Assembly (NCBI GenBank): GCA_002839445.1
Contig: PGYB01000011.1
Location: 77,817 to 141,816 of the forward strand
Length of the DNA stretch: 64,000 bases
From: Candidatus Riflebacteria bacterium HGW-Riflebacteria-1
Lineage (GTDB): Bacteria; Muiribacteriota; Ozemobacteria; Ozemobacterales; Ozemobacteraceae
Direction of reading: 5' to 3'
This document shows positions 1 through 6,687 of the stretch, piece by piece (position 1 is the stretch's first letter; every line of letters begins with the position of its first letter). Position numbers and translations under genes: made by a program. Under the pieces are notes generated by a model. That model ran no database searches, had not been told where the DNA came from, and saw nothing but the letters and a program-made list of their open reading frames with translations.

Positions 1-329
1 TTGAAGCCGTTATATTTGACCTCGAAGTCGAGGTTGCTGGGGTCGAGATAGATCATTCTTGTCGCTGACCTGAAACTGGCCGGAAGCGCAGTTAAAGAAG
101 TGTTTACCGCGTCGAGCCAGTTTTTTGACCAGCGATTCACATCGGGGTCGTCGGCAATCTCGATGTCAAACTGTGTTTTGATGCTGTTTTTAAGCACTTC
201 TACCGGATCGCTGGCGTTGGCGTCTTCATAGACCTGATAAACAGCATCGATATAACTGCTGCTTTGGCACCATACCGGGCTGGCGAGCAATACCAGAACC
301 GCAAGAATCAGTAGTGATCTATTCATCAT
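1..329 (-). CDS. secreted metallopeptidase-family protein, N-terminal part (cut by window edge)
   Basis: The reading frame opens at an ATG pair (329 or 326) behind AAAGGA and runs off the left edge, leaving 109 residues. It starts with a signal peptide (MMNRSLLILAVLVLLASP) followed by SSSYIDAVYQ. Residues from about 45 on (SIKTQFDIEIADD, then a WSKNWLDAV segment and LTALPASFRS) align by eye with residues 198-240 of the next gene ([35 protein letters not shown]). The two are therefore tandem paralogs, but this one lacks the long proline linker. The catalytic region of the neighbour lies further downstream in the protein, so whether this copy keeps the HEXXH motif cannot be seen here. Only 10 bases separate the two genes, so they are probably co-transcribed. 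Confidence 0.8.
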   Translation of the reverse strand, partial: MMNRSLLILAVLVLLASPVWCQSSSYIDAVYQVYEDANASDPVEVLKNSIKTQFDIEIADDPDVNRWSKNWLDAVNTSLTALPASFRSATRMIYLDPSNLDFEVKYNGF

Positions 330-339
330 TGCAATCCTT

Positions 340-1557
340 TCAGTTCAGGTATTCTTTGCCGTCCATGATGTATTTTTTAATGAAATTGTAGCGTTCGAGA
401 TCCATTACAGTCCCGCTTCGCGATACGAAAACGCCGTTGCGGATAGACCCGCCGCTCCAGTAGGTGGCGACGGATTCAGCCATGTCTTCGACTGGCTGTG
501 TGCGGCCATAGCCGGTTGGGCACTGCCCTGCGAGTCTGCCACCGGGCCAGAATGTGCGGCTCCAGGTCTGCATTACCTGCGGGTAGGTATTCTGGAAACA
601 ATGCGTCATTTCATGCACCAGTGTGCGCTTGTAGTTATGCTTGAGATAAGCCATCTGCTCATCTTTGGTCGGTGCGCGGCCGTATGCGGCGACCAGCGAA
701 TTATAGGCGCCCTGCGTCATCTGCGCGCTCAAATCAAGCATGTGAATCTTGTGCTGCGGAACAATGACATAGGCGGCGGCGCTGGGCGGGATTCTCGGGT
801 CATAAGGCGGGCCATCGCGATAAACAGTGTCAGTGCACTTTCTGAAAAATGCCGGCAGCGAGGCAAACGCTTCATCAGCGGCACGCAACTGGTTTTCGCT
901 CCAGGTCTGGTTCTGGCCGTCGGCGGCATCGATACCGTATTTGGCTTTGATTGCGGCACGTACTGATTCTTTGCTGTCGGAAGGTGGCTGCGGAGTAGGC
1001 TGCGGTTCGGGTTTTGGCGCTGGAGTGGGTGCCGGAGTCGGTTTGGGCGCTGGAGTGGGTGTGGGTTCCGGCTTTGGCGTCGGAGTTGGCACCGGGGTTG
1101 GTTTGGGCTGCGGGGTCGGTTGAGGAGTCGGCTTTGCTTCTGGTTGGGGTGTGGGAGCGGGCGTGGGTTTTGGAGCTGGTTTTGGCTCAGGTTTAGCTAC
1201 GACTTCAGGTTGTGGCTTGGGTTTCGGCACTATTCTTTCACAGGGTATGACAACAATGGTAATTCTGGCGCCGCACATTTTGCCGCCAATGATGCGCATA
1301 ATCTGGTTGATAATGCCCTGCAGGCGTTCAAGCGCCTTTTGTTGAGCCGGATCACCAGTTGGTTCTGGCACATCGACAACTTCGGGAGTATCGGTGTCAG
1401 TGGTTACATAGCTGGTTTCAGGTTCGTCAGCTAACGCTGAAGTGCCCTGTTCGTCAGCGTTGTAAATGCTGTCAAGATAACTGCCGCTTTGCCCATAAAT
1501 CGGCGCACAAGCGATAAAAACCAGCATTACCAACAGGGTCAGCCATTTCTGCATCAT
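340..1557 (-). CDS. secreted gluzincin-like zinc metallopeptidase with proline-rich linker
   Basis: This is a 405-residue protein with an N-terminal signal peptide (residues 1-22) and start 1557 behind GGGAGG. Residues 111-192 are almost pure Pro-Lys/Thr/Glu/Ala repeats, a likely extended linker through the periplasm or cell wall. The C-terminal domain (about 195-405) has HEMTH at 315-319, the HEXXH zinc-peptidase signature, and further on [12 protein letters not shown] (356-367), where E357 or E361 could supply the third zinc ligand. That layout resembles the anthrax lethal-factor-like (ATLF) gluzincins; the exact family is my inference. Substrate is unknown. It lies directly upstream of a truncated-in-window paralog and downstream of a minor-pilin set, all on the minus strand. 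Confidence 0.75.
   Translation of the reverse strand: MMQKWLTLLVMLVFIACAPIYGQSGSYLDSIYNADEQGTSALADEPETSYVTTDTDTPEVVDVPEPTGDPAQQKALERLQGIINQIMRIIGGKMCGARITIVVIPCERIVPKPKPQPEVVAKPEPKPAPKPTPAPTPQPEAKPTPQPTPQPKPTPVPTPTPKPEPTPTPAPKPTPAPTPAPKPEPQPTPQPPSDSKESVRAAIKAKYGIDAADGQNQTWSENQLRAADEAFASLPAFFRKCTDTVYRDGPPYDPRIPPSAAAYVIVPQHKIHMLDLSAQMTQGAYNSLVAAYGRAPTKDEQMAYLKHNYKRTLVHEMTHCFQNTYPQVMQTWSRTFWPGGRLAGQCPTGYGRTQPVEDMAESVATYWSGGSIRNGVFVSRSGTVMDLERYNFIKKYIMDGKEYLN
982..1227 (-). repeat. proline-rich low-complexity coding repeat
   Basis: Codons 111-192 of the metallopeptidase encode alternating Pro with Lys, Thr, Glu, Ala or Gln (for example [20 protein letters not shown]). At DNA level this is a degenerate tandem repeat that produces long Gly/Val-rich false reading frames on the opposite strand. 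Such tracts readily vary in length between strains. Confidence 0.85.
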
Positions 1558-1649
1558 ACATATACCTCCCGCTGTACATTCGCCTGTATAATTATACGAA
1601 AATTTCGCTCAATTTGTTGCAAAATTAACTCCGGGGGTGCCCAACCTTC

Positions 1650-2234
1650 TCAGGGGGCGTTCAGTTGTCGATTGAGCCGGGCCGGAAAAATCGAGGTCTT
1701 GAGCAAAAATGGTCTTTCGCTTCCTGTTGGCATTTTTAGCTGAATGTCGAGGCCGATGCTGAGGCGGACAGTGCCTGAACTCGTGCTGTCTGGTTCGACA
1801 AAGCGCTCAAGTTCGGTCTGCCAGGTAAGCGAAGCAACTCGGTCCTTGATGAGAACGCGCTCGCTGTCATTGCCCTCGCGGCGAAAAAGACTGCCGCCAC
1901 TTTCTGATGGCTGATAACGGTATATTACCGGCAATGCTTTGGCTTCGCGACTGCTGTAGACTGAAAAACTGAGGTGATCAGGCGTAGAGTTCAGCTGTGA
2001 TTCATTGTTTCCGGCTACAACAGGCACGAGAATCGCGTTGTTAAGATCGTTGCGCAGCCTGGCGACAAAAAGCGCCCCTTCCTGCATAAGGATGGCGGTG
2101 CCTTCACTGCGCGAGAAACCGCGGCGGAAGTTGGTGAAAAGCATAACAGCAGTTGCCAGAAAAACTGAAGCAATGCCGCAGACAACCAGTATTTCGACAA
2201 GCGTGAAAGCGCCGGTTCTATTATAGATTTTCAT
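1650..2234 (-). CDS. minor pilin / pseudopilin (J/H-like), set 1
   Basis: A 194-residue protein with a short basic leader and a type III prepilin signature, GAFTLVEILVVCGIAS, followed by one hydrophobic helix. The predicted cleavage is before Phe, with Ala rather than the usual Gly at position -1; Glu at +5 is present. The rest is a non-repetitive C-terminal domain typical of minor pilins or GspH/J-like pseudopilins. ATG 2234 is preferred; an in-frame TTG lies at 2240. It overlaps the end of the preceding gene by 14 bases, so translation is probably coupled. No pilus motor, secretin or peptidase gene is nearby. Confidence 0.8.
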   Translation of the reverse strand: MKIYNRTGAFTLVEILVVCGIASVFLATAVMLFTNFRRGFSRSEGTAILMQEGALFVARLRNDLNNAILVPVVAGNNESQLNSTPDHLSFSVYSSREAKALPVIYRYQPSESGGSLFRREGNDSERVLIKDRVASLTWQTELERFVEPDSTSSGTVRLSIGLDIQLKMPTGSERPFLLKTSIFPARLNRQLNAP

Positions 2235-2664
2235 TGGCAACCAGTGTTTTCATAAAAAATTCGCGAATGCGGTCGGAGTTTTTGGCGGCGGCAAACTTGA
2301 TGGTTACTGTCACTTTTTTAAAGACAACCTTGTTTTCGCGCTTGATATCTTCTATTTTCAAATCACGCCAGAGATCTTCGGCTGGTGACAATTTGAACAG
2401 CACCGGGCCGGCGGCGAACGGTCCGCCATCGACAATCTCGCCATCTTCGTATTCGCCGCTTCTGATCTGTTTAAAAGGCAAAGAGACGATTTGTTCCATG
2501 AGCTCGAGCGCGGCGGTGTGCGCGCGAAATTCGCTTTCAGTCAGCATTATGTTGCGATTACCCGAAGAAAAAGTCATGAAAACAGGCAGCATGATCAGCG
2601 CGAGTATGCCGACCGAAAACACTATTTCGAGCATAGATAAGCCCTGACGTTGCTGCTTATTCAT
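2221..2664 (-). CDS. minor pilin / pseudopilin (GspI/PilV-like), set 1
   Basis: I chose ATG 2664, which gives 147 residues starting MNKQQRQGLSMLEIVFSVGI. A longer frame upstream lies inside the preceding gene and lacks pilin character. The leader ends in Gly (QG|LSMLE), Glu is at +5, and the next ~20 residues are hydrophobic, as in type IV pilin-like proteins. The remaining residues include an LMEQIVSLPF segment and a mixed alpha/beta tail. It overlaps the upstream gene by 8 bases and the downstream pilin by 14 bases, forming a tight three-gene unit. Confidence 0.8.
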   Translation of the reverse strand: MNKQQRQGLSMLEIVFSVGILALIMLPVFMTFSSGNRNIMLTESEFRAHTAALELMEQIVSLPFKQIRSGEYEDGEIVDGGPFAAGPVLFKLSPAEDLWRDLKIEDIKRENKVVFKKVTVTIKFAAAKNSDRIREFFMKTLVANENL

Positions 2665-4768
2665 TCCAGAATGAATCCTTGGGGTCGATAAAGACTTTGT
2701 AGTAGCGTTCGTAGCCTGAGGTTGTCGGGTCCTGCCCGGTTCTAAACCGCAGGGTGCCGCCCTGAAAGCGGTGATCCGCATATATTGAACCAACACAAAG
2801 CGAGCCATAAATGTCGAATTTTGAGCCATAGCCGAGCTCGGCGCCCGGTGCGACAATATTTACGTGATTGGCCTGGGTTGAAGTAAAGCTGACTGAACCG
2901 GTGCCGGCCATGACGACAGTCAGCGCTTCATCTGGCGAAGAGCAGCTTATACCACGAAGAACAAGGCTGCCCTGTTCGAGGATGATCATGCCGCCGCCCT
3001 TAACTATAAGCGGTTGCGGCTTGCCACCCGCCGGAATCTGCATGTCAAGCTGTCGGGAATTCCTTATGCTGACAATGGCGTTCAGTTCGAGTTCGTTGCG
3101 TTCGTTTAAAAACCTCTGCCAGAAATCATTTATTGAGTCCACCTCGATGTGTGTGCGGCTTTTCAAAGTCTGAAGCAGAGCCGTTGCTGATGGCCGCCCT
3201 TTAAAAAGGATCTGCTGGTTACGCTCTATTGTAGTGGTAAGGCCGCTGTCCTGCGCAAGAATTCCTGCGTCTGACGGGAAAAATCTGCCGGTTTTTCCGC
3301 TGTAGACATCCTGCATGCTGTTATAAGACTCGACATAGGGAAGCTCGCTGATTCGGCTCATCAACAGCGAGTATTCGCTGTGGTCGCGGCACAACATACC
3401 GGTTTTCAAAAGCGGCCCACCCACTTCGCGGCGCATGATGTCGTGAATACTGATCGAGTTGTTCCAGGCGCCTTCAGAAATAGACGGCAGCAGATAGAGC
3501 GGTGGCGGTCTGGCTGCCGCAAAAAGTTCCTCAACATCAGGTTCTTCCGGCTTGACCTCAAGATTGGCGTAGCGCGGAAAGGCGGCGTAGACCTGCCCAA
3601 ACACGCGGGTTCGCGACTGGTAGCCTTTGCGTGCATCACCATACAGATGCAGTATCGAAGATTTAGAAGTAAAAGTGCTTTTCTCGCCCGAAGACAGAAT
3701 GTTGCCCTCATACATCGCGTCGGTGTCTTTGCGGCTGCTGCGGTCATGAAAGCCGTCAAGCACAAAACTATGGCCAAAACGGTAACTGACCTGACGAACC
3801 GACGATGAACTTTTGTCCCATGGCAAAACCATTGAGGCGGCAAAAGACTCGGGCAGAGCCGATACTGGCGTGGTGAACTTGACCGGCGAAAAGATGTTCG
3901 GATTACTGACATCGTAAAAATGAAAAATTTCGCCGAGGTCGCCGGCACCAGAACAGAGATTGAGCCTGGATCTGCGACCGCCCATCCATAACCAGCCGCG
4001 GCGTTGCCATACTGTGGGGTCAGCTTCTTCTCTAATAATGTCGCTGATGTTACCAGCCTCAAATGCCGCGTCTGGCGTGGCGTGGTTATAGACAATAAGC
4101 GGTTTGGGGCCATCGGTGATCATGCCACGGTAGTCGTTGCGAATCAGGTTAAAGCTGCCTTCGCCGCTTTTCGCGGCATCGCCGACATAAAGGCTGAATT
4201 TGCTCAACCAGGCAGGAACAACGCTTCCAACGCGAACCCGGCGTTTGATGAGGATTACCCGTTTTGTTCCCTTAAAAGTCCCGGTTGATTCGATGACGAG
4301 GTAGCCATCTTTGGCAACCGGGTCAGCCCAGCTGCTGGTCTCAGTTTCGCTGGCCCGGAAGTCTCTGAGCCAGACGTTAACTTCGATTGCCGCTTCCTTG
4401 TCTATTTCACGGGCAAACTCTTTGAGATCCTTGTTCCAGCTGGTGTCCAGCATGTCGTCTATGCATACATCGCTTATTTCGCCGGGTTTACGCAGTATCT
4501 CGTTCAGTCGTGGGTTGCCGGAAGCGTTGGCCAGCATTTTGGCGACCGCTTCACGTACTGACCCAATACTGCTGTTAATGCCGGCTTCGGCGAGAAAATG
4601 CGCGATTTCGCCGTTAACAATGCTTTGAATGCCGCTGTGCTGATGACCGACAAAGGTATAGAGCGATACCGCCAGTATCAGCATGACAGTACCGATGATA
4701 ACGGCAAACATTATGGCAAAACCACTTTTGTTTGCCGCGATTGATTTGTTGGTCGGGGATAAATGCAT
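2657..4768 (-). CDS. large PilX/GspK-like pilus-tip candidate, set 1
   Basis: A 703-residue protein with a short N-terminus, a hydrophobic helix at about residues 16-40 (SGFAIMFAVIIGTVMLILAV) and then FLAEAGINSSIGSVREAV, the kind of segment seen at the start of PilX/GspK-like pilin-associated proteins ('AEAG' box). The remaining ~630 residues are unusually long for PilX or GspK and look beta-rich near the C-terminus (ILEQGSLVLRG, FDIYGSLCVGSIYAD), similar in style to bactofilin or adhesin-like repeats. It is first in the three-gene unit. I infer a large tip or cargo protein. A second protein of the same design and size lies at 15867-17852. Confidence 0.7.
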   Translation of the reverse strand: MHLSPTNKSIAANKSGFAIMFAVIIGTVMLILAVSLYTFVGHQHSGIQSIVNGEIAHFLAEAGINSSIGSVREAVAKMLANASGNPRLNEILRKPGEISDVCIDDMLDTSWNKDLKEFAREIDKEAAIEVNVWLRDFRASETETSSWADPVAKDGYLVIESTGTFKGTKRVILIKRRVRVGSVVPAWLSKFSLYVGDAAKSGEGSFNLIRNDYRGMITDGPKPLIVYNHATPDAAFEAGNISDIIREEADPTVWQRRGWLWMGGRRSRLNLCSGAGDLGEIFHFYDVSNPNIFSPVKFTTPVSALPESFAASMVLPWDKSSSSVRQVSYRFGHSFVLDGFHDRSSRKDTDAMYEGNILSSGEKSTFTSKSSILHLYGDARKGYQSRTRVFGQVYAAFPRYANLEVKPEEPDVEELFAAARPPPLYLLPSISEGAWNNSISIHDIMRREVGGPLLKTGMLCRDHSEYSLLMSRISELPYVESYNSMQDVYSGKTGRFFPSDAGILAQDSGLTTTIERNQQILFKGRPSATALLQTLKSRTHIEVDSINDFWQRFLNERNELELNAIVSIRNSRQLDMQIPAGGKPQPLIVKGGGMIILEQGSLVLRGISCSSPDEALTVVMAGTGSVSFTSTQANHVNIVAPGAELGYGSKFDIYGSLCVGSIYADHRFQGGTLRFRTGQDPTTSGYERYYKVFIDPKDSFWNE

Positions 4769-4807
4769 AATAAAATAATCTCAACCCGTGGCGTGATTGT
4801 CAACGCT

Positions 4808-4835
4808 TTTACCCAAACGAAAAAACTGATACAAT
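4808..4835 (+). promoter_or_regulatory. possible sigma-70 promoter
   Basis: TTTACC (4808-4813) and TACAAT (4830-4835) are 16 bases apart, 40 bases upstream of the start at 4876. The match is only fair and rests on spacing and position. Confidence 0.3.
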
Positions 4836-4875
4836 AATTTTGTAATGCATGATTTTTGCGCAGGTGGAGGAATAC

Positions 4876-5352
4876 ATGAAGAATCTGGCTTTAACGCTAT
4901 GTCTGGTGCTGGTAAGTTTGGGAGGATACGCCATGATAGAAACGATGAACCTTGATCAGCTCGCCCATGGCGCCGATCTTATCGTCAGCGGTTCGATCAT
5001 CGCTGTCAGATCAACCGGAAAAATGCCGGATGGCCCTGAAATCATGGCCAACCAGTTTGCAGTAAAAGATTGTCTCAAGGGTGAAATTGTCGACGGTGAC
5101 AAGCTTAAAATAAAGACTTTGCGTGGAATCGAAGATAACGTCGAATTTGTCGAGGGCAAAAGTTATCTGCTGTTTCTGCGCAGAGTCGAAAGTCATTATG
5201 AAGTATTCAATTCGCCGCAGGGAAGCTGGCCGATCGAAAGCGACGGCAGTTTTTCGGCAATGGGGCACGGCAAGACGATTGAGCAGGTAAAAGCCGCGAT
5301 TGAGAGCCGCCCACTCAAGTTTCAACCCGACTTTGAACCATTGTCACTGTAA
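4876..5352 (+). CDS. small secreted protein of unknown function
   Basis: ATG 4876 is chosen because GGTGGAGG lies 5 bases upstream and it begins a clear signal peptide (MKNLALTLCLVLVSLGGYA), giving 158 residues. The mature part begins IETMNLDQLAHGADLIVSGSI and continues with a compact beta-rich domain (VKDCLKGEI, LKIKTLRGI, KSYLLFLRR), ending in a short helix and a proline-rich tail. The pattern 'A..AD.IV.G.V' followed by 'KGE' and 'G..YLLFL' is common in small secreted proteins of unknown function. It stands alone, converging on the flagellin gene with a shared terminator between them. Confidence 0.7.
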   Translation: MKNLALTLCLVLVSLGGYAMIETMNLDQLAHGADLIVSGSIIAVRSTGKMPDGPEIMANQFAVKDCLKGEIVDGDKLKIKTLRGIEDNVEFVEGKSYLLFLRRVESHYEVFNSPQGSWPIESDGSFSAMGHGKTIEQVKAAIESRPLKFQPDFEPLSL

Positions 5353-5362
5353 CTGATATAAC

Positions 5363-5404
5363 AAAAAACTCCCGCAGACAACGATATCTGCGGGAGTTTT
5401 TAAG
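5363..5404. terminator. bidirectional rho-independent terminator
   Basis: The inverted repeat AAAACTCCCGCAGA / TCTGCGGGAGTTTT with a short loop is flanked by A and T runs, so it can serve both the plus-strand gene ending at 5352 and the minus-strand flagellin ending at 5422. Confidence 0.85.
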
Positions 5405-5421
5405 TACCGAATAACCTGCGT

Positions 5422-6207
5422 TCAGTCGCCAATCAGACTAAGAACGGTCGCGCGGTTTTCATCCTGCATTTTGAAGGCTCTGATAGCTGCTTTTGACTGC
5501 AGAGCTTCGATGTTCATATTGATCAGTTCTGTGGCGATGTCGGTATCCTGAATTCGTGACTGCGCGGCAGTGGTATTGATGAATTCGTTCTGCAGGGTTG
5601 CAATCTGCGAGGTGATGCCGTTGACGGTAGCGCCAATACTGCCGCGTTGCGCCGAGACATTACTGATGGCCTGGCTGACCTGACCGATCGCCTGCGAGGC
5701 ATTTTCGGTGAGATTGAGAGAGTTGACACCCAGTGCATCAGAGGTGGCTGCCGGCAAAGCAACGGTTTCGCCGCCCTGCAGGTCGATGTTGAAGGTTCCG
5801 TTAAGCAGTTTCTTGCCATTATAGGCGGTGTTGTTGGCAGTCTGGTCGATCTGGCTGGCGAGCTGATCGATCTCAAGCTGTATGTTGCCGCGGTCCTCGC
5901 TGGTCAGAGTGCCATTGTTGGCCTGAACTGCCAGTTCGTTCATGCGTTGCAGCATGCTGCTGGTAGAGCTTAAAGCTCCTTCGGCGGTCTGAAACAGAGA
6001 GATTTCGTCCTGGCGGTTGTTGATGCCGGTGAGCAGACCTCGTGTCTGCGATTCAAGGCTCATCAACATTGTGAGTCCGGCCGGGTCGTCGCTGCCCCGG
6101 TTTATTTTTGTGCCGGAAGCGAGGCGTTCGAGAGACTTGCCTTTGGCCTCTTCACTTTTGATAAGGCTGCTGTGCAGCCGGTCTGAATTTGTTGCCCTGA
6201 TAACCAC
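5422..6207 (-). CDS. fliC: short flagellin
   Basis: The GTG at 6207 is the likely start: AAGGAGG precedes it by 7 bases, whereas the open frame upstream lies in the STAS gene and lacks flagellin sequence. The 261-residue product holds both conserved flagellin ends: LASGTKINRGSDDPAGL near residue 27-43 and a C-terminal D0/D1 helix ending in FKMQDENRATVLSLIGD. The central variable region is almost missing, so this is near the minimal flagellin size. No other flagellar gene is present in the window; the upstream neighbour encodes a STAS protein. It could be the filament protein of flagella encoded elsewhere, or a minor flagellin. Confidence 0.88.
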   Translation of the reverse strand: MVIRATNSDRLHSSLIKSEEAKGKSLERLASGTKINRGSDDPAGLTMLMSLESQTRGLLTGINNRQDEISLFQTAEGALSSTSSMLQRMNELAVQANNGTLTSEDRGNIQLEIDQLASQIDQTANNTAYNGKKLLNGTFNIDLQGGETVALPAATSDALGVNSLNLTENASQAIGQVSQAISNVSAQRGSIGATVNGITSQIATLQNEFINTTAAQSRIQDTDIATELINMNIEALQSKAAIRAFKMQDENRATVLSLIGD

Positions 6208-6252
6208 AGTAAGACCTCCTTGTCTTTCTTTGTGTACCCAGTATAAATATAT

Positions 6253-6265
6253 CCGATTATATCGG
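6253..6265. promoter_or_regulatory. palindrome upstream of flagellin
   Basis: CCGATTATATCGG is a perfect 13-base dyad 46-58 bases upstream of the flagellin start. On the minus strand it contains TATAAT, so it could be an operator laid over a -10 box. No good -35 or sigma-28 element accompanies it. Confidence 0.35.
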
Positions 6266-6277
6266 TTTCGTCTATGT

Positions 6278-6628
6278 TTACTGCCGCATCGCCTCAATGG
6301 CTTCTGATTCACTGGCGAAAGGATTGCCCATCTGCAGCAGGCCGACCATCTTAAAGACGCCATAAGTAAGGTCACTCAGCCCGACAAATGCCAGTTCTCC
6401 GCCCTTGTCATCGACGATTATTTCGCTTAACTCAATGATCTGGGCGATTCCCTGCGAGTTGATGACGGGTGATTCTTTGAGGTTGAGAATAACCTTGTTG
6501 CAGCCTTCTGGCAGTTCTTTGTCGACAGCGCTGAAGACGGCTGCTCCACCACTTTCGTCAAGATAGCCATTAGAGCGTACAATGAAAATGTCGGCGGTTT
6601 TTTCTGTGTTGATAGTAAAATTGCTCAT
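6278..6628 (-). CDS. STAS-domain anti-sigma factor antagonist-like protein
   Basis: A 116-residue single-domain protein starting at ATG 6628 (MSNFTINTEK); an in-frame start 10 codons upstream is less likely. It has the SpoIIAA/RsbV-type STAS fold pattern: IFIVRSNGYLDESGG, then VILNLKESPVINSQGIAQ, where the Ser in INSQG is at the usual phosphorylation site, then AFVGLSDLTYGVFKMVGL. Such proteins work by partner switching with an anti-sigma kinase and a SpoIIE-type phosphatase; a CHASE2-SpoIIE phosphatase lies at 21656. The flagellin gene follows after 70 bases, which suggests a link to motility or to general stress control. No strong ribosome binding site is visible. Confidence 0.85.
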   Translation of the reverse strand: MSNFTINTEKTADIFIVRSNGYLDESGGAAVFSAVDKELPEGCNKVILNLKESPVINSQGIAQIIELSEIIVDDKGGELAFVGLSDLTYGVFKMVGLLQMGNPFASESEAIEAMRQ

Positions 6629-6687
6629 AGCAAGAATATATAGTTTATTCAGAAACAAGTCAAACTGAATTGCGGTGAGAGAGCCTC

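Noticed and set aside
827..1204. Gly/Val-rich reading frames opposite the metallopeptidase linker
   Set aside because: They mirror the proline-rich coding repeat on the minus strand; no start site, no protein-like composition.
3406..4113. 235-codon minus-strand frame inside the 703-residue pilin-like gene
   Set aside because: Shadow frame in a different phase; the 703-residue frame has the prepilin-like start and matching neighbours.
6208..6280. Sigma-28 promoter for the flagellin
   Set aside because: TAAA and ACCGATAT are present but only about 10 bases apart, not the 15 needed for a sigma-28 site.
5422..6375. Longer flagellin from an upstream start
   Set aside because: The extra 56 residues are not flagellin-like and overlap the STAS gene; GTG 6207 has AAGGAGG at the right distance.
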